Below are positions 1-9,646 of a stretch of 64,000 nucleotides of DNA, in pieces (positions within the stretch are counted from its first letter, which is position 1; every line of letters starts with the position of its first letter). Source of the DNA: CALWZE01 sp036644375 (lineage in GTDB: Bacteria > Bacillota > Clostridia > Oscillospirales > Ruminococcaceae); contig JAVXQD010000004.1 in the NCBI GenBank assembly GCA_036644375.1, positions 1 through 64,000 on the forward strand, given 5' to 3'. The position numbers and the translations under genes were made by a program. Under the pieces are notes generated by a model, which worked only from the letters and a program-made list of their open reading frames with translations, searched no databases and was not told the origin of the DNA.

Positions 1-593
1 ATGAAGAAAATGCAGCAACAGCCTGTTACTGCATTGCTGACCTTTCTAAATATCATGACGGAAAAAAGATCGTCTATAAATCAATAGAAGAATTCGGAGA
101 TCTTCACATACTGGTAAATAATGCAGGTATAGACAAACCGAAAATGATGCACAAAATGTCAATCGACGACTGGAATTTGGTATTGAATATTAATTTGACG
201 GGTCAATTTAATTGCTCACAGCCCGCAGTTGTGTATATGAGAGAAAAGAATTACGGAAGGATTATCAACATTGCATCTGCAGGGTGGGAGGGCAATATAG
301 GTCAGGCAAATTATGCAGCTGCAAAAGCAGGTGTAATTGGTTTGTCCAAGACAATAGCAAAAGAAAATGCAAAGAAGGGTATTACCTGCAATATTATCTG
401 CCCCGGATTTATTGATACACCTATGACTCGCGGAATTCCGGAGGACAGGTGGAATGATATGATGAATAAAATTCCTATGGGTTATGCGGGAAAACCGGAA
501 GATGTAGGATATATGATTGCTTTTCTTGCGTCAGATGAGGCAAAGTACATCACGGGTGAGATTTTCAATGTTGGCGGCGGGTTTAGGATCTAA
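1..593 (+). CDS. SDR-family 3-oxoacyl-CoA/ACP reductase (FabG/PhaB-like), 5' truncated by window edge
   Basis: Short-chain dehydrogenase/reductase, expected to reduce a 3-oxoacyl thioester (or oxidise a 3-hydroxyacyl thioester) with NAD(P)H in the cytoplasm. The reading frame is open from base 3, so the true start lies outside the window. Visible landmarks are LVNNAGI (NNAG motif), the IINIAS strand, the catalytic Y-x3-K in YAAAKAG, the PGFIDTPM loop after the catalytic site, and a C-terminal ITGEIFNVGGG typical of FabG/PhaB. It lies 49 bp before a thiolase gene on the same strand, which favours an acyl-CoA role (acetoacetyl-CoA reductase type) over fatty acid synthesis. Family certain, substrate inferred. 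The Rossmann GxxxGxG motif is missing because of the truncation. Confidence 0.85.
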   Translation, partial: EENAATACYCIADLSKYHDGKKIVYKSIEEFGDLHILVNNAGIDKPKMMHKMSIDDWNLVLNINLTGQFNCSQPAVVYMREKNYGRIINIASAGWEGNIGQANYAAAKAGVIGLSKTIAKENAKKGITCNIICPGFIDTPMTRGIPEDRWNDMMNKIPMGYAGKPEDVGYMIAFLASDEAKYITGEIFNVGGGFRI

Positions 594-642
594 TACGAAA
601 ACCTAAATCGATCATATTAAATTACAGCTGGAGGAAAATAAA

Positions 643-1842
643 GTGGAAAATATCGTACTGGTGTCTGGTGTCAGAACTGCTGTAGGTAAATTCGGAGGCT
701 CACTTAAAGATTTTGAAGCTTCAGACCTCGGCGGAATCGTGGTAAAAGAAGCGGTAAACCGCGCAGGTGTAAAGCCGGAAGATATTGATGAAGTGATTAT
801 GGGTTGTGTCGCTACCGCTGCCGAAAATGCTTTTATGGCGCGACTGTGTTCCATTAAAGCCGGTATACCTGTTGAGGCAGGCGCTTTGACTGTGAACCGT
901 CTTTGCGCATCGGGACTTCAAGCAATCGTTACGGCCGCCATGGAAGTTCAGTGCGGATTTGCCGATATTGTTGCTGCCGGCGGTGCTGAAAGCATGACAA
1001 ATATTCCGTTTTATCTGCGCCAAGCTCGCTTTGGATATAGAATGGGAAACGGACAGCTTGAGGATGGACTTATAACTGCCCTTTCAGATCCGTTTACAAA
1101 AAATCATATGGGTATCACTGCTGAAAATATTGCAAGAAAATACAATCTCTCGCGTGAGGAACAGGATAATTATGCAGCGCGCAGTCAGCAGAACGCACAG
1201 GCTGCGAGGGATGCGGGGAAATTTAAAGGCGAGATTATTCCTGTTGAAGTTAAGGTTGGAAAGAAAGAGACAGCGATATTTGATACAGATGAATTCATTC
1301 GTGATAACATGACAGTTGATACGTTAAGCAAGCTAAAACCATGCTTCACCAAAGATATCGACGGCAATGCGACAACATGCACGGTTACTGCCGGAAATGC
1401 ATCGGGTATCAATGATTGTGGAGCTGCAGTTATAGTTATGAGGGAAGACGAAGCGAAAAAACGCGGGATTAAGCCATTGGTTCGAATTGTAGATGCTGCG
1501 GTTGCAGGTGTTGAGCCATGTCTTATGGGAACGGGACCGATACCGGCAACACGCAAACTTTTCAAAAAAACGGGTCTTTCAGCAGATGATATCGGACTTT
1601 TCGAGTTGAACGAAGCATTTGCCGCACAGGCACTCGCATGTGTGAGGGAATTGGGTCTTGACCTCGACCGAGTTAACGTAAATGGAAGCGGAATTTCAAT
1701 CGGACATCCAATTGGTGCTACAGGTGCTATGATTACAATTAAACTTATGAATGAGATGATTCGCAGAAATGAAAAATATGGCATTGCATCTCTTTGCATA
1801 GGCGGCGGTCAAGGTCTTTCGGTTCTTTTTGAACTTTGCTGA
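643..1842 (+). CDS. acetyl-CoA C-acetyltransferase (thiolase)
   Basis: Full-length thiolase (399 aa), condensing two acetyl-CoA to acetoacetyl-CoA or cleaving 3-oxoacyl-CoA. Acyl-accepting Cys88 sits in NRLCASGLQA; the other active-site blocks are NEAFAAQ, His355 in GHPIGATGA and Cys385 in CIGGGQG, so all catalytic residues are present. It starts with GTG; GGAGG at 630-634 is 8 nt upstream, and no closer ATG exists. It follows the SDR gene and precedes acyl-CoA ligase and CoA-transferase genes, forming an acyl-CoA module. Direction (synthesis or degradation) cannot be decided from sequence, and no acyl-CoA dehydrogenase or enoyl-CoA hydratase is visible in the window. Confidence 0.93.
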   Translation: MENIVLVSGVRTAVGKFGGSLKDFEASDLGGIVVKEAVNRAGVKPEDIDEVIMGCVATAAENAFMARLCSIKAGIPVEAGALTVNRLCASGLQAIVTAAMEVQCGFADIVAAGGAESMTNIPFYLRQARFGYRMGNGQLEDGLITALSDPFTKNHMGITAENIARKYNLSREEQDNYAARSQQNAQAARDAGKFKGEIIPVEVKVGKKETAIFDTDEFIRDNMTVDTLSKLKPCFTKDIDGNATTCTVTAGNASGINDCGAAVIVMREDEAKKRGIKPLVRIVDAAVAGVEPCLMGTGPIPATRKLFKKTGLSADDIGLFELNEAFAAQALACVRELGLDLDRVNVNGSGISIGHPIGATGAMITIKLMNEMIRRNEKYGIASLCIGGGQGLSVLFELC

Positions 1843-2003
1843 GCTTAAAATACTTAATGCAGGCAAAGTTTGACAATGTCAATTTCAATTCGTAATATAG
1901 CGGATAAAAACAGGGGAAGCGCTATGATGTCGGCTAAATGCTTCAAGTTGCGTTTAAATCACAAAAATGCATAAAACGGAGTTGTATTTTGAAGAATAGA
2001 AAG

Positions 2004-3748
2004 ATGAAATCAAGGTCTTCACAGCTTGTGGAAAAAAGAATAAATGGGACGGTGCAGACTATATACGATGCACCGTTTCATAATCTTTATGATACACTTG
2101 CGGCCACAGAATCTAAATTTGCAAATAAAATCGGACTTGTTGATGATAAGGAAAAGATTACTTACGCAGAATTCAAACATCGAGTGGACATTACTGCCTA
2201 CTATCTGTCTACAGAGCTCCATGTACAGCAGGGAGAGTCTGTCGCGATGATGTTTGTGAACAGTATTGATTTTTGTGTGGTATTTTACGCCTTAGCAAAG
2301 CTGGGATGTGTCGCAGTTACAATCAACACAAAGCTGCAAAGCGAAGAAATCATCTATATCCTTCAAGATACCAAGGTTAAGATATTATTCATGAACAGCA
2401 TATGGTGGAATAAGGTCAGCAGAATAATCGATGACAGTTTTATAAAACAGATTATTTTTGATAAAACATTTTTACCTTTAATTGTTGGGGTAAAAGCCCA
2501 TTTACCTCAAGTTGAACATTTTATTTGTTTAGATGCTTTTGATCAAAAAGTTCTTGATGCACTTCCTGATGTGCAATTTTATGATGATTTAATTGCTGCA
2601 CANNNNNNNNNNTTAAACAAGTTAATGAAAGACATTATGAGACAATTTCCTCGGTGCAGGATTATTTACTCCCTGTGCTGATTATGTATACATCAGGCAC
2701 CACAGGCAAACCGAAAGGTGCAGTGATATCGCATCTTAATATTCTTCAGAATGTATATGCGTATCAGGACATGTTGGATATGGATGAGAGTGAAAGTACT
2801 GTTTTGGCGGTTCCGATTTTTCACATTACAGGATTAAGCTGTTTAATGGCACTGTTTGTCTATATTGGAGGGTTGACGATTCTCACTCCGTATTTTCATG
2901 CCGACGAGGTCATGGATAAAATGACTGAATATAAGGTCACACACTTTCATGCTGTGCCGACGGTATACAGAATGCTGAGTGAGGCAGCATGTGAACATCA
3001 CAATTTAAGCAGTCTGAAAGCTGCTGTTTGCGGCGGAGGATATATTTCACCAGATGAAATCAGCGAATTTTGCCAATGGGCACCGAATGTGAAATTTCAT
3101 CCGGCATATGGCATGACTGAAACTGCCGGTGCTGCGGTTCTGTTTTCCGAAAACGCCAACACAACTGATAAACGTACGGCAGCGGGATTGGTGATGCCGA
3201 ATGTCGAAATTAAAATTTTCGACAGTGAGTTTCATGAACTTCCGACCGGTGAAAACGGGCAGATTTGTCTGCGCGGTGCAGTGGTTATCAGTCATTATCT
3301 CAATATTGATACAAGCTGCAATCGATATAAAGAATGGTTTTTAAGCGGTGATATAGGGCACTTTGACGAAGATGGATACATTTATGTAGTTGATCGAATT
3401 AAGGATGTCATTAATCGCGGTGGCGAGAAGATATTTCCGCGAGAGGTAGAAAACGCGCTGATAAGTATTGAAGGCATTAAAAATGCAGTAGTTTTTGCGG
3501 TTTCAGATTCATTATTCGGAGAAGTTCCGGCTGCGGCTATAATGCTTGACAATTATAGCAAGTTAAAGGTGCGGGACATACAGGAAGCACTTAAAGGAAA
3601 ACTTGCAAAATATAAAGTGCCCGTTTACATTGAGTTTCGCAATGAGTTTCACTGTACTGCGAGTGGCAAGGTGCAAAAGAATGTTCTGAGAGATGAGTTT
3701 GAAGCAATTTACGGAGCAGATACTTTTGAAATTAGAAAGGAAAACTAA
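2004..3748 (+). CDS. AMP-dependent acyl-CoA synthetase/ligase, interrupted by an assembly gap
   Basis: ANL-superfamily adenylating enzyme that activates a carboxylic acid with ATP and CoA. Ten Ns at 2603-2612 break the gene and the frames on each side do not match, so the true gap length is not ten. The upstream part has the usual N-terminal NLYDTLAATESKFANKIGLV region. Downstream, the frame resumes at about 2615 and shows the P-loop-like YTSGTTGKPKG, GMTETAG (A5), the SGDIGHFDEDGY hinge region, VDRIKDVINRGGEKI and the C-terminal catalytic lysine in TASGKVQKN. Start chosen at ATG 2004, which gives the family's normal N-terminus; an upstream in-frame ATG at 1938 would add an atypical basic 22-residue extension. 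Substrate not predictable. Confidence 0.85.
2603..2612. other. assembly gap (10 N) inside acyl-CoA ligase gene
   Basis: Exactly ten Ns, a scaffolding placeholder. The ligase frame is phase 0 (modulo 3) before and phase 2 after, so the real missing length is not ten bases. Any annotation tool will split the gene here. Confidence 0.97.
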
Positions 3749-3757
3749 TAATTAGTT

Positions 3758-5358
3758 ATGAGAAAACCAGTATTTATTGATGCCAAACAGGCAGTTGATA
3801 TGATTGCCGATGGTTCTACGCTTTGCACTATAGGCATGACTCTTGTGTCGGCGAGTGAAACAATTCTCAAAGAGATTGAAAACCGCTTTACCGAAGATGG
3901 ACATCCCCGCAATTTGACATATCTTCATACTTGTGGACAAGCAGACAGATCATGTGGCATGCAGCATCTTGCGCATGAGGGATTGGTTTCCCGCGTAATA
4001 GGTGGTCATTGGGGCCTTTCGCCAAAGTGGATGGAACTGATTTCCGGCAATAAGGTAGAGGCTTTCAATTTGCCACAGGGTCAGATGGCGAATATGTTTC
4101 ACAGCATGGCTTTGAGGGAACCCGGGAAAATCAGCAAAATTGGGCTTGGGACGTATATAGATCCGCGCATTGAGGGCGGAAAGATGAACAAGCGGACGAA
4201 AGAATGTGGACATGATGTTGTCGATATAGTCAACATCGACGGCGAAGAATATATAAGATATAAAGNNNNNNNNNNGTGCCTATTGATACAGTTTTGATTC
4301 GCGGAACCTATGCAGATGAAAACGGTAATATTTCAACAGAACAGGAAGCAATGGTTTTAGAGGTTTTGTCTGCCGTTATGGCTACAAAGAGGTTCGGCGG
4401 AAAGGTCATCTGTCAGGTTAAGCAAATTGTAAAGGCAGGATCTATTGATCCGAAAAAAGTAACGGTTCCGGGTGTCCTTGTGGATGCTGTCGTAGTATGT
4501 GATAATGTGTTTGAGGATCACAGACAGACACATTCTTGGTATTATGATCCTTCTTACAGTGGGCAGGTTTGTGCTCAAGAACTTGAAATGAAGCCGATTC
4601 CAATGTCGATTAGAAAAATTATTGGCAGGCGAGCATTAATGACATTGTCTCCGGATGTTGTAATCAATGTCGGTACGGGTATACCTAATGATGTAATCGG
4701 AGCTATTATGGCTGAAGAGGGTATATGTGATGATGTTACTATTACGGTAGAATCCGGCATTTACGGCGGGGTTCCTGCAGGTGGTATAGATTTTGGCATT
4801 TCACGCAACCCACAAGCGCTAATTCCGCATGATCGTCAGTTTGAGTATTATACCGGGACAGGCATTGATTTTACATTTATGGGCGCAGGTGAAATGGATC
4901 AATACGGCAATGTTAACGCAACGCGTATGGGTGATAAGGCTCCTGGAGCAGGTGGATTTATAGATATCACATCTACAGCGAAAAATGTGGTTTTTTGTTC
5001 AACTTTCACGGGAGGCGGACTTGATGTTGCATATGACAAAGACGGACTTGAGATAAAAAATGAAGGCAAATTTAAAAAAATGGTAAACTCAGTGCAACAG
5101 ATTTCCTATAATGGAAAGTTAGCGGTGAAGCGTGGTCAGAACATGTTTTTCGTGACAGAACGCGCGGTGTTTCAACTTTCCGATAAAGGCCCTGTTCTCA
5201 TTGAAATAGCAAAGGGCATCAATCTTCAAAATGATATTTTAAACCAGATGGAATTTGTACCGGTTATTTCTGATAATCTTGCAATAATGCCAACGGAGCT
5301 TTACGAAGAAAACTTGTTTGGTCTTAAAAAAATAATCAATGAAAATAAGCACACCTAA
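3758..5358 (+). CDS. family I acyl-CoA:carboxylate CoA-transferase (propionate/acetate CoA-transferase type), interrupted by an assembly gap
   Basis: Fused alpha-beta CoA-transferase of the Pct/YdiF type, moving CoA between short-chain acyl-CoA and free acids such as acetate. The N-terminal part shows HTCGQADRS and GGHWGLSP; after the gap come IRGTYADENGNIS, the VNVGTGIPNDV glycine motif and the catalytic glutamate in VESGIYGGVPAGG (codon 4750-4752), then FTGGGLDVAY. Ten Ns at 4266-4275 interrupt it. Comparing ...EEYIRYK with PIDTVLIRG in the usual family order suggests that only one or a few codons are missing. Total length of about 530 aa is normal. It lies 9 bp after the ligase gene, so the two are probably co-transcribed. 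Confidence 0.88.
4266..4275. other. assembly gap (10 N) inside CoA-transferase gene
   Basis: Second ten-N placeholder, 1.65 kb from the first. Flanking protein sequence indicates a very short real gap, so the N-run misrepresents both frame and length. Confidence 0.97.
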
Positions 5359-5382
5359 AATACTATTCGGAAAGGACACTTA

Positions 5383-5805
5383 ATGAAACCTTTAAGATTG
5401 CATCATATCGGGATTATTATGACCTCGATGGAAAAAGCAGAACAATTTCTTAATACATTCGGGCTTGAAAAAGATTATATGGAATTTGTGGAATCATATC
5501 AGGCAAACTGCCTTTTTACCAAATTCAATGCCGCTGAAAGTCCTATAGAGCTGGTAATTCCTATTTCCGGAAAGCTTACGGAATACAACAACGGAAAGGG
5601 CGGTATTCATCACATCGCGTTTGAAGTTGAGGATGTAGCTGCAGTTGCAGCAGAATATGAAGCAAAAGGTATGAACATGCTTGAAACTGTTCCGGTAGAG
5701 GGTGCCGGAGGAATCATTGTTAATTTTTTACGCCCTCGCTTCGGAGTCGGTGTACTCGTTGAATTTGTGCAGCAAGTAAAAGAAAGTCCCGTAAACGCTG
5801 AATAA
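5383..5805 (+). CDS. VOC-superfamily protein, methylmalonyl-CoA epimerase/glyoxalase-like
   Basis: 140-residue vicinal-oxygen-chelate protein with two beta-alpha-beta-beta-beta modules. Metal-ligand positions resembling methylmalonyl-CoA epimerase are visible: His in RLHHIGI near the N-terminus, Glu in IELVIP, His in GGIHHIAFEVED and Glu in VLVEFVQQ. The family isomerises or epimerises acyl-CoA esters or handles glutathione-type adducts. Its place at the end of a thiolase/ligase/CoA-transferase run favours an acyl-CoA substrate. A GGAAAGGA ribosome site lies at 5369-5376. No methylmalonyl-CoA mutase or decarboxylase is in the window, so the epimerase assignment is by resemblance only. Confidence 0.8.
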   Translation: MKPLRLHHIGIIMTSMEKAEQFLNTFGLEKDYMEFVESYQANCLFTKFNAAESPIELVIPISGKLTEYNNGKGGIHHIAFEVEDVAAVAAEYEAKGMNMLETVPVEGAGGIIVNFLRPRFGVGVLVEFVQQVKESPVNAE

Positions 5806-5883
5806 TACCATTTAATAAATGCGTGAAACATTAATGGCAAATTACATTTTATGTTTGCAGCAGTAAGGATTCTTGTCATAATA

Positions 5884-5922
5884 AAAGGGCTTCTATGATT
5901 TTTTGCACTATAGAAGCCCTTT
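5884..5922. terminator. bidirectional hairpin terminator after acyl-CoA module
   Basis: Perfect 12-bp stem (5884-5895 with 5911-5922) around a 15-nt loop, flanked on the left by TTTTAT when read on the minus strand. It sits between convergent genes and probably serves both. Confidence 0.75.
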
Positions 5923-5960
5923 AAAATACCTTTTACAGAAAAAATGCACGGACTATGGTT

Positions 5961-6001
5961 CCCTAAGCACAGGCTATAAACCTGAGTTTGGGGGGCTTTT
6001 T
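5961..6001 (+). terminator. second terminator downstream of acyl-CoA module
   Basis: Stem CCCTAAGC (5961-5968) with GTTTGGGG (5986-5993, two G-U pairs), extended by CAGG/CCTG inside, then GG and CTTTTT. It backs up the hairpin at 5884-5922. The rest of the 311-bp gap 5806-6116 shows no gene. Confidence 0.6.
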
Positions 6002-6116
6002 AGTTTGCTCTTTCAGTGCATGTTGCTCTGCAAATTCAAGGCTTTTTTGCAAAAAAAAGGCGTGTATCATAACCTGTGAAAACAGCAGCTTCGTATGCAA
6101 ATATACAATGACCATT

Positions 6117-6986
6117 TCAGTGCTTGATATTTTGACTCCGCACTGCTTTTACGGCTTCGATACCTGCGACAGCTCCCTCGTGAACGGCCTTGGCAATTTG
6201 CAAAAGCCCTCCTGCGCAGTCGCCGCATGCGAACAGACCATTGATGCTTGTTTGCATTTTGTCATTCACAACAATTCTGTTTCCGTCAAGCTCGGCGCCG
6301 AGCACGCGGGCAAGCTGTGAGCTTCCGGCTACGCCGTAGGCCACGAATACCCCGTCCGCGTTGATTGATGAACCGTCTTCAAAATTGATGTGCGAGAGCG
6401 TTATGTCTCCGGAAAGTGATTTTATTTTATTGGTGTTGACCTGCATATCTGCCGGAAGCTCCACACTCGTGGGTTCTCCGTTTGTGACGAGAGTCACAGT
6501 GCCGACAATGGGTTTAAGCTCAAGCGCTTCGTGAAGCGCATATTCGCCGCTTCCGAGCACCGCAACATTTTTACCGCGATAGAAAAAAGCGTCGCACATC
6601 GCACAATAGCTCACGCCCTTGCCCTCAAACTCGCTTATCCCGGCAATCTTGGGAGCAAGACGGCCTGTGCCTGTTGCCATAATAAGCGCTTTTGTCTCGT
6701 AGCTCTCGGATTTTGTCTTTACCGAGAAGTTTCCATTATACTCAACTCCGACAACCTCCTGCTCGAGAAGCTCAATACCGAGCTTCTCGGCCTGATCAAT
6801 TCCTCTGTGCAATAGTGCTTCGCCGCTTATCGGAGCTTCAAGACCGTAATAATTTTCAATTAACTCGGCTTTCAAAAGGGAACCGCCGCACTTGTGAATA
6901 ACAAGAACATTGAGATTAGCCCGTTTGCAATAAAGTGCCGCAGATATACCTGCGGGTCCTGCACCGATTATAATTACATCAAACAT
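6117..6986 (-). CDS. NAD(P)/FAD-dependent thioredoxin-reductase-like oxidoreductase
   Basis: Low-molecular-weight thioredoxin reductase fold (289 aa from the chosen start). FAD-binding GAGPAGISAALYC is at the extreme N-terminus, MATGTGRLAP closes the first FAD segment, the redox pair is CAMC in VSYCAMCDAFFY, a second dinucleotide site is LGSGEYALHEA, and ACGDCAG marks the C-terminal FAD motif. Canonical TrxB has CATC, and the NAD site GSGEYA differs from the usual GGGNSA, so the disulfide partner may not be thioredoxin. The start at 6986 has AGAGGTG about 6 nt upstream; an upstream in-frame start at 7034 adds 16 untypical residues. No thioredoxin gene is adjacent. Divergent from the VanZ-RDD gene. 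Confidence 0.85.
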   Translation of the reverse strand: MFDVIIIGAGPAGISAALYCKRANLNVLVIHKCGGSLLKAELIENYYGLEAPISGEALLHRGIDQAEKLGIELLEQEVVGVEYNGNFSVKTKSESYETKALIMATGTGRLAPKIAGISEFEGKGVSYCAMCDAFFYRGKNVAVLGSGEYALHEALELKPIVGTVTLVTNGEPTSVELPADMQVNTNKIKSLSGDITLSHINFEDGSSINADGVFVAYGVAGSSQLARVLGAELDGNRIVVNDKMQTSINGLFACGDCAGGLLQIAKAVHEGAVAGIEAVKAVRSQNIKH

Positions 6987-7156
6987 ATATGTCACCTCTT
7001 TGAATATTATCGCTCGTCGGAATCGTTTTAGCAAGTGAGAGAGTCACTGATGGAACCGTGTTAAATTTGTATAAATGCAAAAATGCAAAAAGTATGATAA
7101 AATACACAATATCTATAAATGATGAGACACTCTTGATTCATGAAACATGAGGTGCA

Positions 7157-8368
7157 ATGGGTTTGGGAATATATTTAAACAATATTGTCACGGCGGTAAT
7201 TGTATTTCCGCTGCTTGCGGCGATTATAACAATACCATATGTAATTCACCAATACAGAAAATACGGCGCGATGCTTTTTTTGCGAGTTGCTCTGATTTAC
7301 TCGTTTATATTGTATATGCTTTGCGCGTATTTCATGATTATTCTGCCTCTTCCAAAGCTGAATTCCGTCTCGGCGGCGATTCCGTATTCACAGGCGGCGC
7401 AGCTGATGCCATTCCATTTTGTGGACAGCTTTTTGAGAGAATCGGGTTTTGTTGCAGGAGACAGCTCAACATATCTTTCTGCATTGAAAAGCAGCTCATG
7501 CATTACGGTGCTGTTTAACATCCTGCTCGTGGTTCCATTTGGAATATACATGAGATATTATTTCAAAAAAAGCTGGAAGCAGACACTCGCCCTGTCGTTT
7601 TTACTCAGCCTGTTCTACGAGCTGACTCAGCTCAGCGGCTTGTATTTTATTTATCAGAGAGCGTACAGGCTGTTCGATGTGGACGACCTTATGATGAACA
7701 CGCTGGGCGGTATGATTGGGTTTTGGATTACCCCTCTTGTTGCGCTGATTCTTCCAACGAGGGAAAAGCTCGATGAGCTTTCCTATCGCAAGGGGCGAAA
7801 AGTCACGATTACACGGCGCGTTGTTGCCGCTGTAGCTGACTGGATAATTATCGTATCCGTTCAGATAATCATAGCGGCGGCTACGGGTCTTCCATTTGAT
7901 TTTCTGTCCATAATGGTGCTGAGCGATGCGCGGTCGGTATTGGCATATGCCGTTTCGATTATCACATACTTTATGATTTTGCCATGGCTGCTGCGTGGGC
8001 GCACACCCGGTAAAATGCTTGTCAAAATCAGAATCAGATCCGACAGCGGAAAAACTCCTCGTCTTTATCAGTATATACTGCGCTATGGTATGCTTTATTT
8101 TCTGGCGGTCCCGTCTCCGTTTGTTCTGCTTAAGCTGCTCGCCGTGTTCGGCGATTTTGAGGGCTATGCAAGATATGTGGGCTTTGCGTTGATTTTGGCG
8201 TCCGCATCTGTGTTTGTTACATTTGTTGTGCGCATTTTGATTGCGGGTTTTTCAAAGAACCCCACACTTGCTTACGGGCGCATCAGCCGCACGGAGAATG
8301 TCAGTGTGGTGGACAGTCCGAAACCGCCGGAGTCGGGAGTGCATAGGGAACAGAAAATTGCAAATTGA
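7157..8368 (+). CDS. VanZ-RDD fusion membrane protein
   Basis: 403-residue polytopic membrane protein. Residues about 1-200 form a VanZ-like domain with several hydrophobic helices and the conserved YELTQLSG...FDVDDLMMNTLGG block. Residues about 215-345 form an RDD domain, beginning TRRVVAAVADWIII and containing RGRTPGKMLVKIRI. VanZ-family proteins are linked to glycopeptide/lipopeptide tolerance and envelope stress, but their biochemistry is not established. A GAGGTG ribosome site at 7149-7154 is only 2 nt from ATG 7157 and 8 nt from an in-frame TTG at 7163, so the exact start is uncertain by two codons. No van cluster is nearby. Confidence 0.85.
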   Translation: MGLGIYLNNIVTAVIVFPLLAAIITIPYVIHQYRKYGAMLFLRVALIYSFILYMLCAYFMIILPLPKLNSVSAAIPYSQAAQLMPFHFVDSFLRESGFVAGDSSTYLSALKSSSCITVLFNILLVVPFGIYMRYYFKKSWKQTLALSFLLSLFYELTQLSGLYFIYQRAYRLFDVDDLMMNTLGGMIGFWITPLVALILPTREKLDELSYRKGRKVTITRRVVAAVADWIIIVSVQIIIAAATGLPFDFLSIMVLSDARSVLAYAVSIITYFMILPWLLRGRTPGKMLVKIRIRSDSGKTPRLYQYILRYGMLYFLAVPSPFVLLKLLAVFGDFEGYARYVGFALILASASVFVTFVVRILIAGFSKNPTLAYGRISRTENVSVVDSPKPPESGVHREQKIAN

Positions 8369-8768
8369 TTTGTGTTTGGCACAAAGTCAGGCATACGGGT
8401 ATAATTACCGATGCGTCAGATGTAAAAAGACGGCGTGAGGAGCAAAGAATGCTTTTTGTTTTACAGCATAAAAGGTTTGATGCTTAATGTCTTGAAATTG
8501 AAACGCAATTGCCGTAGGCAATTGCGTTTTTGCAAAAAAATACCCCGCTTTTCAGCAGGGGTGAAGTAAATAGAAAGGAATTGTTGTCCTTACTATAATG
8601 TGAAATTTCATTATTGTCAATAGAATATTTAAAACTTTGACACTATCACTAATATTTTTGTGAAAGATGACGAAAGTGAACAAACAGGTCAGCATACTAT
8701 AGACTATATAATATTATAGTGATATAATGCAATTGTAAAAATAAGAAACAAATTCGGAGGAATCGAAA
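8369..8768. other. 400-bp intergenic region
   Basis: Holds the terminator at 8501-8531 and a very AT-rich stretch about 8600-8750 with two TATAAT-like boxes (8707-8712 and 8723-8728) that could serve the DUF975 gene, although neither has a good -35 at normal spacing. I see no gene in it. Confidence 0.6.
8501..8531 (+). terminator. rho-independent terminator of VanZ-RDD gene
   Basis: Perfect 13-bp stem AAACGCAATTGCC / GGCAATTGCGTTT (8501-8513 with 8517-8529) with a GTA loop, running into TTTTT. Confidence 0.85.
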
Positions 8769-9527
8769 ATGGTTTTCTGGGACAGAGAAACACTTAAGTT
8801 GCGTGCAAAAGAGGTTCTGAAAAAGTCGTATTGGATGGCGTTTTTAGTCACTTTCATTTTTTCAATAGTTCAATCGGTATTTGCGGGCAGTTCTGTCGGA
8901 GCGGGACGTAACGGTGTCAGCTATAATTATGCATTTGACAGCACGCTTGGCACAGACGGAATGTATCGAATTTTAATGGCTATGATGCCGGTGCTTTTCG
9001 TTTTCGGAATATTCGGATCCGTATTGGCGATTGCCTACACAATTTTTGTCTCGAATTTAGCGGAAATCGGAAAGAACAGATTCTTTACGCTCTGCCGCTA
9101 TAATACAATCTCAATTGAGGAGATGCTTTTCGGATTCAAGAATGGCAAGTACATGAGCAATGTAAAAACCATGCTTATGCGTGGCCTGTACACATTTTTG
9201 TGGGGTCTGCTGTTTTTTGTGCCCGGAATAGTCAAGGGCTACAGCTACTGGATGATACCATATATTTTGGCTGAAAACCCGAACATTTCCACAGAGCGCG
9301 CGTTTGAAATAAGTATGCGCACTACTCAGAACGAAAAGTGGGAGATGTTTGTGCTTGACCTGTCGTTCATCGGCTGGTATCTTCTCGGCTTGTTGGCATG
9401 CGGTGTCGGTGTGATGTTTGTCAGCCCCTATCATGAGGCTGCCAAGGCAGAGCTTTACGGTGCGCTTAGGTTTAAGGCGATAAATACAGGTATTTGCGAA
9501 AAGACCGAGATAGGCGCCGAACTGTAA
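8769..9527 (+). CDS. DUF975 family integral membrane protein
   Basis: 252-residue membrane protein of the DUF975 family. Family hallmarks are the N-terminal WDRETLKLRAKEVLKKSYW, a glycine/serine-rich extracytoplasmic loop after the first helix, LLFFVPGIVKGYSYWMIPYIL, and AFEISMRTTQNEKWEMFVLDLSF. About five hydrophobic helices are visible. Function is unknown. GGAGG about 10 nt upstream of ATG 8769 fixes the start. It appears monocistronic, bracketed by terminators on both sides. Confidence 0.87.
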   Translation: MVFWDRETLKLRAKEVLKKSYWMAFLVTFIFSIVQSVFAGSSVGAGRNGVSYNYAFDSTLGTDGMYRILMAMMPVLFVFGIFGSVLAIAYTIFVSNLAEIGKNRFFTLCRYNTISIEEMLFGFKNGKYMSNVKTMLMRGLYTFLWGLLFFVPGIVKGYSYWMIPYILAENPNISTERAFEISMRTTQNEKWEMFVLDLSFIGWYLLGLLACGVGVMFVSPYHEAAKAELYGALRFKAINTGICEKTEIGAEL

Positions 9528-9569
9528 TATCCCGAATGACGATTGAATTCAGAAATTTATAAGTAATAA

Positions 9570-9646
9570 AAAAATCCGGTTTTGATGCTCGCACGAATCT
9601 CAGGGGTTACCTTGATTTTCGAGCGGATGTTCAAATCCGGATTTTT
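9570..9646 (+). terminator. long hairpin terminator after DUF975 gene
   Basis: AAAAATCCGG (9570-9579) pairs with CCGGATTTTT (9637-9646); internal segments TTTGA/TCAAA and GCTCG/CGAGC extend the arm. Probably bidirectional because genes converge here. The rest of the 353-bp gap 9528-9880 shows nothing else recognisable. Confidence 0.7.

Noticed and set aside
1924..1974. 16-codon mini-ORF with a fair ribosome site (AGGGGAAG) before the acyl-CoA ligase gene
   Set aside because: Out of frame with the ligase, not protein-like, and not overlapping its start; kept only as a curiosity.
1938..2003. Longer N-terminus of the acyl-CoA ligase from ATG 1938
   Set aside because: Adds a basic, cysteine-containing stretch not found in the family; ATG 2004 gives normal length.
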